Origin: Sporosarcina sp. BP05
GTDB lineage: Bacteria; Bacillota; Bacilli; Bacillales_A; Planococcaceae
NCBI RefSeq assembly: GCF_014282005.1
Contig: NZ_JACFTD010000002.1
Location: 539,823-603,822, forward strand
Length of the DNA: 64,000 bases
Direction of reading: 5' to 3'
Below are positions 18,160 through 28,715 of this stretch, piece by piece. The notes beneath the pieces were generated by a model that had not been told where the DNA came from, made no database searches, and was given only the letters and a program-made list of their open reading frames with translations. The number at the start of each line of letters is the position of its first letter. The stretch's first letter is position 1. The position numbers and the translations under genes are program-made.

Positions 18160-18435
18160 AAAAAGGTAAGAAAGTATAAGTTTTTTGACTTGGAATAGTG
18201 TCTAGCTCCAGGCGCTCGGAGGCACACAGGATGTGGGTCACGTAGCCATTGCCGCAGGACGCGGCGTACTTAGGCTAGGTTCCTTGAAAGCAATCCAGCT
18301 ATGTGGCAAAGAGCGCCACGTCGTGCCTGCAAGGATGCAGGTATGCGGTCGTTGCGACAGGACGTCGCGATCCTAGACTGCCTTCCCTTGGATCGACTTA
18401 TGCCTGTCGCGTCTAGAAGGCGCCTTCCGCTATTC
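18160..18435 (+). repeat. GGA-loop hairpin repeat, copy B (full length)
   Basis: The 331 bp between ktrC and rnjA are filled by this repeat, which opens with AAGTATAAGTTTTTTGACT and TGTCTAGCTCCAGGCGC and closes with AAGGCGCCTTCCGCT. Inside are four short hairpins: CACAC-AGGAT-GTGGG (18223-18237, one mismatch), GCCGC-AGGAC-GCGGC (18251-18265), CCTGC-AAGGAT-GCAGG (18326-18341) and GCGAC-AGGAC-GTCGC (18354-18368). Outer segments recall the intergenic CTAGCTCCAG...GCGCC repeats common in Bacillales. No coding potential is seen. Confidence 0.85.
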
Positions 18436-18443
18436 TTATTTTA

Positions 18444-20111
18444 TTAAACTTCCATAATCACAGGAAGCACCATTGGCTTACGTTTCGTCTTATCGTATAA
18501 ATACGGTCCGAGAACATCAATGATTTCACTTTTCAGAGCATCGAAATCTGCGGGCGAGCTTGCAAGCTTGCGTTGCATCTGTTTGGATAACATCTGTTGT
18601 GCTTCGTGAATCATTGCACCAGATTCACGCATATAAACGAATCCACGGGAAATGATATCTGGTCCCGAAACGACACGATTGCGTTTTAGGTCCACTGTTG
18701 CCACAACAATTACAAGACCATCTTCAGATAAGATTCTACGATCACGCAGAACGACGCTACCGATATCTCCGATTCCGCTTCCGTCAATATAGACGTCACC
18801 AGAAGGAATCCGGCCTGCAAGGTGCGCTTCATCTTGTGTAAGAGCGAGTACATCGCCATTCCCCATGATGAATGTGTTCTCTCGAGGAACATCACAAGAG
18901 ACTGCAAGGTCTGTATGGATTTTCAACATTCTATACTCACCGTGAATAGGCATGAAGAATTTTGGTTTAATCAATCTGATCATCAATTTCTGTTCTTCCT
19001 GCGAACCATGACCGGAAGTATGGATATTATTTAAAGAACCATGGAGCACATCAGCACCCGCACGAAATAGTGCATTAATAGCTTTATTGATGCTAAGTGT
19101 ATTGCCTGGAATCGGTGAAGACGAGAAAATTACCGTATCGCCAGGATGGATTTGAACTTGTCTATGCGTACCGTTCGCGATACGAGATAGTGCAGCCATC
19201 GGTTCACCTTGACTACCTGTACAAAGAATTAATACTTTGTTTGCTGGCAGCTTATTCAATGATTGGGTATCAACAAATAATTCTTTTGGTGCATCGATGT
19301 AACCAAGTTCACGCCCAATTGTAATGGCGTTGTCCATGCTACGGCCGAACACTGCAATTTTACGACCCAATACCTGAGCAGACTCAATCACTTGTTGTAG
19401 TCTATGAATATTAGATGCGAATGTCGCGAATATAATACGGCCGTCAACTTTTCTGAAGATTTCATTCAAGCTGTCGCCGACTTTTCGTTCAGACATTGTG
19501 AAGTTAGGGATTTCAGCATTTGTACTATCTGACAACAGACAAAGTACGCCTTCGCTACCGATTTTCGCCATCTTAGTCAAGTTTGCTGGTTCCCCAACTG
19601 GTGTGAAGTCGAATTTGAAATCACCCGTGTGAACAATATTACCGGAAGGTGTTTTAACTACAACACCGAATGCATCTGGAATACTGTGTGTTGTCCTGAA
19701 AAATGATACTGCTGTCTTACGGAACTTAAATACATCATCCTCACCAAAAGGAATTAACTTAGTAGTCCGTAACAGGCCATGCTCTTCCAGTTTGTTACGC
19801 AAAAGTCCAAGTGCGAGTTTTCCGCCATATACTGGAACATTAATTTTACGAAGAAGATAAGGAATACCACCAATGTGATCTTCGTGACCATGTGTAATAA
19901 ATAGGCCTTTAATCTTGTCCACATTACGTTCAAGATACGTGTAATCCGGAATGACGTAGTCGATACCGAGTAATGCGTCATCGGGGAATTTAATACCCGC
20001 ATCAATTAGAATAATTTCATCTTGGAATTGTACACCATATGTGTTTTTACCGATTTCACCTAGTCCGCCTAAAGCGAAAACAGCAGTTTCATTGTTTTTA
20101 ATAGATTTCAT
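18444..20111 (-). CDS. rnjA: Ribonuclease J1
   Basis: A 555-residue beta-CASP metallo-beta-lactamase ribonuclease. The zinc motif HGHEDHIGG begins at His74, with further ligands in THSIPDAFG and HTGDFKFD. The beta-CASP motif is in [11 protein letters not shown], and GHGSQEEQ near residue 370 is motif C. RNase J1 is a 5'-3' exonuclease and endonuclease of the mRNA decay machinery in Firmicutes. It begins 2 bp after the stop of rpoY, the same arrangement as in B. subtilis. Length matches the family (555). Confidence 0.97.
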   Translation of the reverse strand: MKSIKNNETAVFALGGLGEIGKNTYGVQFQDEIILIDAGIKFPDDALLGIDYVIPDYTYLERNVDKIKGLFITHGHEDHIGGIPYLLRKINVPVYGGKLALGLLRNKLEEHGLLRTTKLIPFGEDDVFKFRKTAVSFFRTTHSIPDAFGVVVKTPSGNIVHTGDFKFDFTPVGEPANLTKMAKIGSEGVLCLLSDSTNAEIPNFTMSERKVGDSLNEIFRKVDGRIIFATFASNIHRLQQVIESAQVLGRKIAVFGRSMDNAITIGRELGYIDAPKELFVDTQSLNKLPANKVLILCTGSQGEPMAALSRIANGTHRQVQIHPGDTVIFSSSPIPGNTLSINKAINALFRAGADVLHGSLNNIHTSGHGSQEEQKLMIRLIKPKFFMPIHGEYRMLKIHTDLAVSCDVPRENTFIMGNGDVLALTQDEAHLAGRIPSGDVYIDGSGIGDIGSVVLRDRRILSEDGLVIVVATVDLKRNRVVSGPDIISRGFVYMRESGAMIHEAQQMLSKQMQRKLASSPADFDALKSEIIDVLGPYLYDKTKRKPMVLPVIMEV

Positions 20112-20113
20112 GT

Positions 20114-20323
20114 TTAAACCTCTTCAAGCTCGAAATAGGGTGCAGCCTGTTCGTATTCAAGATGAACACCTTCAAGAAGTTGGACATATTCGATATTAAA
20201 AGAACGGTCTTTTAACTTCGCACGGACTGACCTTTCCGAATCCGCTTCGATGTACATGCTTTTTGTATTTTCACGGACTGGAATTTGAAGCAAGTTCTCT
20301 TGATAATAAATTTTATAAATCAT
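20114..20323 (-). CDS. rpoY: RNA polymerase epsilon subunit
   Basis: A 69-residue protein that opens with [20 protein letters not shown] and fits the RpoY/YkzG (DUF1447) family, a small RNA polymerase subunit found in Firmicutes and encoded immediately upstream of rnjA. It binds at the secondary channel side of the polymerase core. AAGGAGAG precedes the ATG by 7 nt, and only 2 bp separate it from rnjA, so the two are cotranscribed. Confidence 0.93.
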   Translation of the reverse strand: MIYKIYYQENLLQIPVRENTKSMYIEADSERSVRAKLKDRSFNIEYVQLLEGVHLEYEQAAPYFELEEV

Positions 20324-20397
20324 CGTTTGCTCTCCTTTTTACGTTCGATTGAACTGATTCTCTTTATATTAGCATGACACTTCTTTAAAATAAAGAA

Positions 20398-20423
20398 AAG
20401 CCCACCAATTTGATGGCAGGCTT
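20398..20423 (-). terminator. Terminator of the small peptide gene
   Basis: On the reverse strand AAGCCTGCCA pairs (with two wobbles) with TGGTGGGCTT and runs into TTCTTTATTTT. It ends the short transcript that begins near 20518. Confidence 0.65.
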
Positions 20424-20430
20424 AACATAA

Positions 20431-20502
20431 TTAAGCGATAGTTTTTTTTCCGAGTATGCCATTTAGCCGTTTCAACCATTTACGTTTTAGGCGTTTGTAC
20501 AT
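20431..20502 (-). CDS. Small cationic peptide, 23 residues
   Basis: An open frame starting MYKRLKRKWLKRLNG and ending in a TAA at 20431-20433. Nine of 23 residues are Lys or Arg, spaced to give an amphipathic helix. GAGGAGTGA lies about 10 nt before the ATG, a near-consensus sigma-A promoter lies at 20525-20553, and a terminator follows 7 bp after the stop, so a transcript of about 120 nt carrying this gene is well supported. I do not recognise a family. It could be a small regulatory or membrane-active peptide, or the RNA could act by itself. The remainder of 20324-20641 shows nothing else. Confidence 0.6.
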   Translation of the reverse strand: MYKRLKRKWLKRLNGILGKKTIA

Positions 20503-20524
20503 GGCGACATCACTCCTCGAAATC

Positions 20525-20553
20525 ATTATACCGTTGTCAGAACATTTTGTCAA
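20525..20553 (-). promoter_or_regulatory. Consensus sigma-A promoter of the 23-residue peptide gene
   Basis: On the reverse strand TTGACA (20548-20553) and TATAAT (20525-20530) are both perfect and 17 bp apart, predicting a start near 20518 and a very short leader before the GAGGAG site. Confidence 0.85.
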
Positions 20554-20641
20554 GAGGGGATTTCTGTATAGCGGAAAGATCCATCCATGAAAATACAGAT
20601 TCCATTCAACTAGCTTTGCCGCATTCTAGTGATAGCCGGAT

Positions 20642-21199
20642 TTAATCTCGTACAAGTGGAGTAGCACCGGGAATATCCTTAAAAGGTGATTCTTTATCAA
20701 TATGATCATAGAACATTACGCCGTTCAAATGGTCAAGTTCATGTTGAAAAGCGATAGCGGCAAGTCCTTTCAATCTTTTTTTGAATTCGTTTCCATCAGG
20801 ATCGTATGCTTTAATCGTAATCCGTGCATAACGAGGTACAAAACCTTCTATATCGCGATCTACTGAAAGGCAGCCTTCGCCTGAAGGAAGATAGGTTTTT
20901 TCGATTGAGTGACTGACGATTTTGGGGTTAATAGCAATAAAACTAACTGTTTGTTGAACATCATCTGTAATGTGGAGCGCAAATATTCTTTTCGATTTGT
21001 CTAATTGTGGTGCGGCCAGGCCGATTCCGGGGCGGAGGTCGAACTTTTCACTAAGTTCGGGATCTTGACTGTTAATAACGTACCCAATTAAATCGTCGCA
21101 AAGTTCTCGGTCAACGTTGGACAATGGGAAACTTAATTCTTCAGCTTGTGTGCGGAGAGCGGGGTGTCCGTCCCTGACAATATGTTCCATTAAAATCAT
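20642..21199 (-). CDS. def: Peptide deformylase
   Basis: A 185-residue iron/zinc hydrolase that removes the formyl group from nascent N-terminal formyl-methionine. All three active-site motifs are present: GIGLAAPQ (residues 58-65), EGCLS with metal ligand Cys110, and HELDH with ligands His153 and His157 and catalytic Glu154. Length and insert pattern fit the type 2 (DefB) form of Gram-positives. Position after rnjA/rpoY and before pdhA is as in B. subtilis. GAAAGGAAG precedes the ATG. Confidence 0.96.
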   Translation of the reverse strand: MILMEHIVRDGHPALRTQAEELSFPLSNVDRELCDDLIGYVINSQDPELSEKFDLRPGIGLAAPQLDKSKRIFALHITDDVQQTVSFIAINPKIVSHSIEKTYLPSGEGCLSVDRDIEGFVPRYARITIKAYDPDGNEFKKRLKGLAAIAFQHELDHLNGVMFYDHIDKESPFKDIPGATPLVRD

Positions 21200-21312
21200 T
21201 GTTGAATCTTCCTTTCGAATTTACTCTATTCAATAGTATAAACGAATGTGAATAGGGGTGAAAGAAATTGAACGCGAAGTTGATTAGTGAAATGTAAAAC
21301 GTTATAGTTTAA

Positions 21313-21412
21313 CTTCATTCAGCAGGGGACCAAAACCCTGCTGAATGAAGGCAACCTAAGTGCGCCGCGTCCTGCGGCAACGCTTGCATGACCTACGTCC
21401 TGTAGGTCAGCG
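21313..21412 (-). repeat. 15-bp hairpin plus GGA-loop repeat, copy C
   Basis: CTTCATTCAGCAGGG (21313-21327) pairs perfectly with 21336-21350 around an 8-nt loop; no T-run follows. Two family hairpins come next: GCCGC-GTCCT-GCGGC (21364-21378) and TGACCTAC-GTCCT-GTAGGTCA (21389-21409), an 8-bp stem unlike the other copies but with the same loop. They lie directly upstream of ykyA. Confidence 0.75.
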
Positions 21413-21443
21413 TATTTGATAGGGGAATTGGAGGTTGGCAAAT

Positions 21444-22085
21444 TTGAAAAAAACGATTATGGGGTTCATATTAGCGATAACTTTGATGCTGTCCGGATGT
21501 AATTCTGACTCGTCGATTGAAAAGAAGCTGTCAGCTACCATAACAAAATTGAATAATGCTGAACAAGTGTATCTAGATGCGCAAGGTGAATTGGCGGAGC
21601 TTGAAAAATCGGAACAGGAATTATTTAATCAGGCGATGGAATTGACGCAACAACAACTGGGTGAGCTGGAAATAAAGGTAGCTGAACTTGAAGAATTGCT
21701 GGGACAACGACTTACTCTTATAGAAAGAGAAGAAAAGTCCATAAGTAAAGCAAGCAAATCCGCGGATGAGCTCGATGCAATCATAGAACAAGTAGATGGA
21801 AATATTGGAAAAGGGTTAGAAGAACTAAAAAGAGCGGTTACAAACCGATATGAGCTCCATTCAGCTTTTGTTGTTGAGTATAAAAAACTCACCAGCTTGC
21901 AAAAGGAGTTATACGAAATGCTTATTGCTAAAGAAGTTGAACTGAAAGGACTGAAGGATAAAGTTGGGGAAGTGAATGAGCAGAATGAGTTAGTCCAATT
22001 AGCGGTTAACTCCTTTAATGACGCGACGGTCAAAGTGAATGTATTGAAGGAAGATGTTTTTTCTAGTTTACAAATAGGGAAATGA
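21444..22085 (+). CDS. ykyA: Putative cell-wall lipoprotein YkyA
   Basis: A 213-residue lipoprotein from the TTG at 21444, 9 nt after GGAGG (a TTG at 21435 abuts the ribosome site and is rejected). The signal peptide MKKTIMGFILAITLMLSGC has the lipobox LSGC, so Cys19 should be lipidated. The mature part is almost wholly predicted coiled coil, rich in Glu, Lys and Leu (about residues 30-205). It sits between def and pdhA as ykyA does in B. subtilis. Function is unknown; an envelope-bound structural role is plausible. Confidence 0.8.
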   Translation: MKKTIMGFILAITLMLSGCNSDSSIEKKLSATITKLNNAEQVYLDAQGELAELEKSEQELFNQAMELTQQQLGELEIKVAELEELLGQRLTLIEREEKSISKASKSADELDAIIEQVDGNIGKGLEELKRAVTNRYELHSAFVVEYKKLTSLQKELYEMLIAKEVELKGLKDKVGEVNEQNELVQLAVNSFNDATVKVNVLKEDVFSSLQIGK

Positions 22086-22093
22086 GGAATAAC

Positions 22094-22125
22094 AAGGTGA
22101 AGGAGTAAAATCTTCGCCTTTTTTT
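22094..22125 (+). terminator. Terminator of ykyA
   Basis: AAGGTGAAG pairs with CTTCGCCTT (22112-22120, one wobble) and is followed by a T-tract. Confidence 0.8.
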
Positions 22126-22251
22126 ATGATTTTAAAAGTTATGAAAAAGACATTCTATTATAATACAGACGGCTTATTGTGCTAATACAGTTTGGTATTA
22201 ACTATCAATTCTACTAGCTATTAACTCCAAGGGGACATGTAATTACTATGT

Positions 22252-22280
22252 TTGACCATTCAGTTCTGATTAGATATACT
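22252..22280 (+). promoter_or_regulatory. Sigma-A promoter of the pdh operon
   Basis: TTGACC (22252-22257) and TATACT (22275-22280) are 17 bp apart, 71 bp upstream of pdhA. No obvious operator is seen in the rest of 22126-22351. Confidence 0.75.
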
Positions 22281-22315
22281 GTGAATGGAATAGATTGTAC
22301 CAATCAATAAAGTAA

Positions 22316-23467
<1,152 letters not shown>

Positions 23468-23470
23468 CCG

Positions 23471-24448
23471 ATGGCACAAATGACGATGATTCAAGCAATA
23501 ACTGATGCTCTACGTACGGAGCTGAAAAATGATGAAAACGTCCTCGTCTTCGGCGAAGACGTTGGAAATAACGGTGGTGTCTTCCGTGCAACTGAAGGCT
23601 TGCAAAAAGAATTTGGCGAAGTGCGTGTATTCGATACGCCGCTTGCGGAATCTGGTATTGGTGGACTAGCAATTGGTTTAGCATTCACAGGCTTCCGTCC
23701 AGTTATGGAAATCCAGTTCTTTGGTTTCCTTTATGAAGTAATTGACTCAGTTAGCGGTCAACTTGCACGCATGAGTTTCCGTAGCGCAGGACGTTTCAAT
23801 GCACCTGTTACAATCCGCTCACCATTCGGTGGCGGCGTAGCAACACCTGAGATGCACGCTGACAGCCTTGAAGGTCTAGTAGCTTCACAACCAGGGTTGA
23901 AAGTTGTTATTCCTTCAACGCCTTATGATGCTAAAGGGCTTTTGATATCTGCAATCCGCGACGACAATCCGGTCATTTTCCTTGAACATATGAAACTGTA
24001 CCGTTCATTTAGACAAGAAGTTCCTGAAGAAGAGTACACGATTCCACTTGGCAAAGCGGATGTGAAACGTGAAGGGAAAGATCTTTCAATTATCACGTAC
24101 GGCGCAATGGTTCACGAAAGCTTGAAAGCGGCTGAAGAGCTTGAAAAAGAAGGCTTCTCAGTAGAAGTTATCGACTTGCGTACAATTCAACCGATGGATA
24201 TCGAAACAATCATTGCATCTGTTGAAAAAACAAACCGTGCAATGGTTGTACAAGAAGCGCAGAAACAAGCAGGAATTGCTGCGAACATCGTAGCTGAAAT
24301 TACAGAACGTGCAATACTTAGCCTTGAAGCACCTGTTCTTCGTGTAACGGCACCGGATACTATCTATCCATTTGCACAAGGCGAAAATGCTTGGCTTCCA
24401 AATGCAAAAGATATTATCGAAACAGCTAAAAAAGTATTGACGTTCTAA
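23471..24448 (+). CDS. pdhB: Pyruvate dehydrogenase E1 component, beta subunit
   Basis: A 325-residue transketolase-like subunit beginning [18 protein letters not shown]. Typical segments are [16 protein letters not shown] and the PTP-site Glu in EIQFFGF, with the C-terminal transketolase domain from about residue 195 ([11 protein letters not shown]). It pairs with PdhA to form the heterotetrameric E1. It follows pdhA with 3 bp between the two genes. Confidence 0.98.
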   Translation: MAQMTMIQAITDALRTELKNDENVLVFGEDVGNNGGVFRATEGLQKEFGEVRVFDTPLAESGIGGLAIGLAFTGFRPVMEIQFFGFLYEVIDSVSGQLARMSFRSAGRFNAPVTIRSPFGGGVATPEMHADSLEGLVASQPGLKVVIPSTPYDAKGLLISAIRDDNPVIFLEHMKLYRSFRQEVPEEEYTIPLGKADVKREGKDLSIITYGAMVHESLKAAEELEKEGFSVEVIDLRTIQPMDIETIIASVEKTNRAMVVQEAQKQAGIAANIVAEITERAILSLEAPVLRVTAPDTIYPFAQGENAWLPNAKDIIETAKKVLTF

Positions 24449-24479
24449 CTAAAGTCTGAACTAAGAAAGGGTGAATCGC

Positions 24480-25832
24480 GTGGCATATGAATTCCGTTTA
24501 CCAGATATCGGAGAAGGAATCCATGAAGGTGAAGTCGTAAAATGGTTCGTCGCTAAAGGCGATAAAATCAATGAAGATGACATACTTCTTGAAATCCAGA
24601 ACGATAAAGCAGTTGTAGAAATTCCATCACCGGTTACGGGTACTGTAGAAGAAATAGTCGTTTCCGAAGGCACAGTTGCAATCGTGGGGGATGTATTAAT
24701 TCGCTTCGATGCACCTGGTTATGAAAATGTGAAAACTGAAGAGGATGACAACGCTGAAACTGAAGCGCAAGTTCAAGCAACTGCTGAAGCAGGTCAACCG
24801 ATTGAAAAAGAAGAGGCGCCTAAGGACCAACCGGCGGCAACGGTAGCTGCCTCATCTGCAAGTGTACAAGCACAAACAGATGTCGATCCGAATCGTCGAA
24901 TTATTGCAATGCCTTCAGTACGTAAATTTGCGCGTGAGCAAGGTGTCGAAATTCAGCAAGTTTCAGGATCAGGCAAAAACGGCCGCGTTTTAAAAGAAGA
25001 CATTGAATCATTCAAAAATGGTGGTCAAACTCAGGCTGTAGCTTCAGCAGTAGTTGACCAAGACGTTCAAATTGAAATTGATGTTGCGCAAGAAACTTCA
25101 GCTCCGGCTCCAGTTCATCTTGAAGGCGATTTCCCCGAAACACGCGAAAAAATGTCTGGAATTCGAAAAGCAATTGCCAAAGCAATGGTCAATTCAAAGC
25201 ATACTGCTCCGCATGTTACGTTGCTTGACGAAGTGGATGTTACAGAACTCGTTGCACATCGCAAAAAATTCAAAGACATTGCTGCAGAAAAAGACATCAA
25301 ACTTACGTACTTGCCTTATGTCGTAAAAGCACTCGTTTCGACATTGCGTGAATTCCCAGCGTTTAACAGCTCACTCGATGATGCTACGCAAGAAATTGTT
25401 CAGAAGCATTATTATAATATTGGTATCGCTGCAGACACTGACCGTGGACTTCTTGTCCCTGTTATCAAGCATGCGGACCGCAAATCGATTTTCGCGATTT
25501 CTGATGAAATCAACAGCCTTGCTGTAAAAGCACGCGATGGTAAATTAGCACCTGCTGAAATGAAGGGTGCATCTTGTTCAATCACGAATATTGGGTCTGC
25601 AGGAGGACAATGGTTTACACCAATCATTAATCATCCTGAGGTTGCAATTCTCGGAATTGGCCGCATCGCAGAAAAGCCAGTTGTAAAAAATGGTGAAATC
25701 GTAGCGGCACCTATGTTAGCATTGTCATTGGTATTCGATCACCGGATGATCGACGGCGCTACTGCACAACATGCGTTGAATCACCTTAAGAGATTGCTCG
25801 CAAATCCGGAACTTTTATTAATGGAGGCGTAA
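24480..25832 (+). CDS. pdhC: Dihydrolipoyllysine acetyltransferase (E2)
   Basis: A 450-residue E2 from the GTG at 24480 ([13 protein letters not shown]), placed by AAGAAAGGGTGA upstream; a GTG at 24471 would add 3 residues. Order: one lipoyl domain (residues 1-80, lipoyl Lys43 in QNDKAVVE), an Ala/Pro/Gln-rich linker, the E1/E3-binding domain (about 138-175, [13 protein letters not shown]), a second linker, and the acetyltransferase domain (about 215-450) with active-site HRMIDG (His421, Asp425). It forms the core of the Pdh complex and makes acetyl-CoA. Third gene of the operon. Confidence 0.98.
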   Translation: MAYEFRLPDIGEGIHEGEVVKWFVAKGDKINEDDILLEIQNDKAVVEIPSPVTGTVEEIVVSEGTVAIVGDVLIRFDAPGYENVKTEEDDNAETEAQVQATAEAGQPIEKEEAPKDQPAATVAASSASVQAQTDVDPNRRIIAMPSVRKFAREQGVEIQQVSGSGKNGRVLKEDIESFKNGGQTQAVASAVVDQDVQIEIDVAQETSAPAPVHLEGDFPETREKMSGIRKAIAKAMVNSKHTAPHVTLLDEVDVTELVAHRKKFKDIAAEKDIKLTYLPYVVKALVSTLREFPAFNSSLDDATQEIVQKHYYNIGIAADTDRGLLVPVIKHADRKSIFAISDEINSLAVKARDGKLAPAEMKGASCSITNIGSAGGQWFTPIINHPEVAILGIGRIAEKPVVKNGEIVAAPMLALSLVFDHRMIDGATAQHALNHLKRLLANPELLLMEA

Positions 25833-25835
25833 ACA

Positions 25836-27248
25836 ATGGTAGTAGGAGACTTTCCAATCGAAGTAGATACACTTGTCGTAGGTTCTGGACCAGGAGGATA
25901 TGTCGCAGCAATTCGTGCGGCACAATTGGGCCAAAAAGTAATCGTTGTTGAAAAAGGCGATATTGGTGGCGTGTGCTTGAACGTAGGATGTATTCCTTCA
26001 AAAGCACTAATTGCTGTTGGACATCGTTTTGCTAATGCTAAAAATTCTGATTCAATGGGGATTACAGCGACAGAAGTGAAACTAGATTTCACTAAAGCGC
26101 AAGCGTTCAAAGATGGCGTAGTCAACAAGTTGACTGGTGGAGTTGCAGGACTTCTTAAAGGAAACAAGATTGATTATGTGCAAGGTGAAGCTTATTTCGT
26201 CGATAGCAACACAGTACGTGTGATGGACGAAACTTCTGCACAAACATATAAATTCAAAAATGCAATCATTGCAACGGGTTCACGTCCGATTGAAATTCCG
26301 ACGTTCAAGTTTACAAAACGCGTTATTAATTCTACAGGTGCTTTGGCTCTTACAGAATTACCGGGTAAACTTGTTGTTATCGGTGGCGGTTATATCGGTA
26401 CTGAGCTAGGATCTTCATATGCAAACCTTGGATCAGAAGTAACGATTATTGAAGGCGGCAATGACATTCTTGCAGGTTTTGAAAAACAAATGACACAAAT
26501 CGTTAAAAAAGGCTTGAAGAAAAAAGGCGTCGAGGTTGTCGTTAAAGCTTCTGCAAAAGGTGTTGAAGAGACAGCTACTGGCGTTACAGTAACATACGAA
26601 GTAGGCGGAGAAGAGAAGAAAGTCGAAGCTGATTACGTACTTGTTACAGTAGGCCGTCGTCCGAATACGGATGAAATCGGATTAGAAGAGATAGGTATCA
26701 AGTTCCTTGAACGCGGTCTTATCCAAGTCGACAAACAATGCCGTACAAGCATTCCAAATATCTATGCAATTGGTGATATTGTTCCAGGACTTCAGCTTGC
26801 ACATAAAGCTTCTTATGAAGCTAAAATTGCGGCAGAAGCAATTTCAGGTGAGAAGTCTGAAGTTGACTACTTGGCAATTCCTGCCGTTTGTTTCACTGAT
26901 CCTGAACTTGCAGCTGTTGGCTTGAATGAGCAACAGGCAAAAGAAGAAGGTTATGAAACGGTAGTAGGGAAATTCCCATTTGCAGCTAATGGACGGGCGC
27001 TTGCGCTTGATGCTTCAGAAGGTTTCGTCAAACTTGTATCACGTAAAGAAGACGGACTTCTACTTGGGGCGCAAATTGTGGGTGAAAGTGCATCAGATAT
27101 GATATCTGAACTTGCTCTTGCAATCGAAGCGGGAATGACGCTTGAAGATATCGCAATGACAATTCATGCTCATCCAACATTGAGTGAAATCTCAATGGAA
27201 GCGGCGGAAGTTGCTTTGGGTAAGCCAATTCATATGATTTCGAAATAA
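25836..27248 (+). CDS. pdhD: Dihydrolipoamide dehydrogenase (E3)
   Basis: A 470-residue flavoenzyme. FAD-binding GSGPGG (residues 16-21), redox-active disulfide Cys47 and Cys52 in [14 protein letters not shown]-binding GGGYIG, and the C-terminal His-Glu pair in HAHPTLSE. It reoxidises the lipoyl arms of PdhC using NAD+. It starts 4 bp after pdhC and closes the operon before a strong terminator. Confidence 0.98.
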   Translation: MVVGDFPIEVDTLVVGSGPGGYVAAIRAAQLGQKVIVVEKGDIGGVCLNVGCIPSKALIAVGHRFANAKNSDSMGITATEVKLDFTKAQAFKDGVVNKLTGGVAGLLKGNKIDYVQGEAYFVDSNTVRVMDETSAQTYKFKNAIIATGSRPIEIPTFKFTKRVINSTGALALTELPGKLVVIGGGYIGTELGSSYANLGSEVTIIEGGNDILAGFEKQMTQIVKKGLKKKGVEVVVKASAKGVEETATGVTVTYEVGGEEKKVEADYVLVTVGRRPNTDEIGLEEIGIKFLERGLIQVDKQCRTSIPNIYAIGDIVPGLQLAHKASYEAKIAAEAISGEKSEVDYLAIPAVCFTDPELAAVGLNEQQAKEEGYETVVGKFPFAANGRALALDASEGFVKLVSRKEDGLLLGAQIVGESASDMISELALAIEAGMTLEDIAMTIHAHPTLSEISMEAAEVALGKPIHMISK

Positions 27249-27267
27249 GTATCTAGAGTACGAGATT

Positions 27268-27312
27268 AAAACCGTCGATGAGGCAGCAAGTTATCCTCAT
27301 CGACGGTTTTTT
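27268..27312 (+). terminator. Terminator of the pdh operon
   Basis: AAAACCGTCGATGAGG (27268-27283) pairs perfectly with 27295-27310 around an 11-nt loop, followed by T-rich sequence. Confidence 0.93.
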
Positions 27313-27435
27313 AGTTTAAATCGGGCTATGAAACTGGTATTTAGGTTAGTGTGACCCAACTTCTTTTGCCTTTTGTTGCAGGTTTAGTAGATGCAGATGA
27401 AGAAGAGAGTCAGGGGACTAACGGGGGGAATTCAA

Positions 27436-28392
27436 ATGGAATGGAAAACAAAAGTAACAGAACTGCTTGATATCAATTATCCAATCATCCAGGGCGGGCT
27501 CGCGTACTTGGCTTATGCGCAACTGGCAGCAGCCGTTTCGGAAGCAGGGGGACTTGGGCAAATTACTGCGATGAGTTTGGATTCCGCAGATGCACTACGC
27601 GCAGAGATAACGAAAGTGAAAGCACTGACTGATAAACCGTTCGGCGTGAACTTTGCGATTGGACAACATGGACGTCCATATGCCCATATGGTGGAAGCTG
27701 CTTTGGAAGAAGGTGTTACAGTAATGTCTGTAACGGGTGGAAATCCCGCGCCGTTTTTTGCTCAACTTGAAAATACAAACGTTAAAAAGCTCGTGCTAGT
27801 TGCTGCTAAAAGACAGGCTCAGAAAGCAGAATCACTTGGAGCTGATGCAGTTATGGTTGTTGGGCAAGAAGGTGGGGGACATCTTGGGCGTGACGATGTC
27901 GGAACAATGGTGCTTGTGCCGCAAGTTGTCGATGCTGTTTCAATCCCAGTTATTGCATCCGGTGGCATCGGGGATGGTCGAGGTTGGATGGCTGCTCAGG
28001 CACTAGGCGCCGAGGGAATCGAGATGGGAACTAGATTTATTGCGACGAAAGAGTGTGTCCATGCATCTCAAGCTTATAAAAATCTTCTACTAGCAAGTAG
28101 TGAAACCGATACGACTGTCATTAAAAGAACACTAGGAGCACCTGCCCGAGCGTTGACTGGGAGTTGGACGAAGAAAATAATTGACATGGAAGCCGAAGAT
28201 GCTGATTATGAAGCGATGAAAGATTTAATCAGCGGTGAAGCGAACCGCCGTTTTATTCATGATGGAGATGCTGATAATGGTTATGGATGGGCTGGTCAGG
28301 TTGCTGGGCTTATCAACGATGTACCATCCGTTGCAGAATTAGTTGAGCGTATGGTGAATGAAGCGGAAACAATCCGTAAAAGATGGAACTAA
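27436..28392 (+). CDS. FMN-dependent nitronate monooxygenase-like oxidoreductase
   Basis: A 318-residue TIM-barrel flavoprotein from the ATG at 27436 (MEWKTKVTELL), 7 nt after GGGGGG; an in-frame ATG 45 bp upstream has no ribosome site. NYPIIQGGLAYLA near residue 14, the phosphate-binding VIASGGIGDGRG and the GQEGGGHLG loop identify the NPD/2-nitropropane dioxygenase superfamily, which includes nitronate monooxygenases and FabK enoyl-ACP reductases. The two are hard to tell apart by eye. It is a single gene after pdhD with no obvious pathway partner. Confidence 0.8.
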   Translation: MEWKTKVTELLDINYPIIQGGLAYLAYAQLAAAVSEAGGLGQITAMSLDSADALRAEITKVKALTDKPFGVNFAIGQHGRPYAHMVEAALEEGVTVMSVTGGNPAPFFAQLENTNVKKLVLVAAKRQAQKAESLGADAVMVVGQEGGGHLGRDDVGTMVLVPQVVDAVSIPVIASGGIGDGRGWMAAQALGAEGIEMGTRFIATKECVHASQAYKNLLLASSETDTTVIKRTLGAPARALTGSWTKKIIDMEAEDADYEAMKDLISGEANRRFIHDGDADNGYGWAGQVAGLINDVPSVAELVERMVNEAETIRKRWN

Positions 28393-28416
28393 AGAGAGTA
28401 AAGGGAGCGAATTAGC

Positions 28417-28698
28417 ATGGATTATAATTATCCTATTAGGCATGACTGGTCGACCGTAGAAATTATCGCAGTCGCGGCATTTTATGAGGCAGTTGAAAAG
28501 GCATATGAATCTGGTATTGCAGGAGAAAAACTGATGGAGACATATCGGGGATTTAAAAAAGTGGTCCCTTCCATGGCGGAAGAGAAAACATTGTGCAAGG
28601 AATTTGAGGAAGCGAGCGGTTACGTCTGTTACCGTGTAGTTCAAATGGCAAAAGGTTCAAATGGCGAAGAAATAATAAAAGGAATGCCCTCGCGCTAA
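28417..28698 (+). CDS. yktA: UPF0223 family protein YktA
   Basis: A 93-residue acidic-basic helical protein beginning MDYNYPIRHDWSTVEIIAV, which matches the UPF0223/YktA family. It lies between pdhD and the yktB/suhB genes as in B. subtilis. No catalytic motif is known. Its last codons lie in the left arm of a terminator shared with yktB. Confidence 0.85.
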   Translation: MDYNYPIRHDWSTVEIIAVAAFYEAVEKAYESGIAGEKLMETYRGFKKVVPSMAEEKTLCKEFEEASGYVCYRVVQMAKGSNGEEIIKGMPSR

Positions 28699-28715
28699 GC
28701 GGGAGCATTCCTTTT
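28677..28715. terminator. Bidirectional terminator between yktA and yktB
   Basis: AAAAGGAATGC pairs with GCATTCCTTTT (28705-28715), with an inner GC stem. It overlaps the 3' ends of both convergent genes. Confidence 0.88.

Noticed and set aside
21313..21350. 15-bp hairpin upstream of ykyA as a riboswitch
   Set aside because: A simple stem with an 8-nt loop and no conserved aptamer elements; more like part of the repeat family or a terminator remnant.
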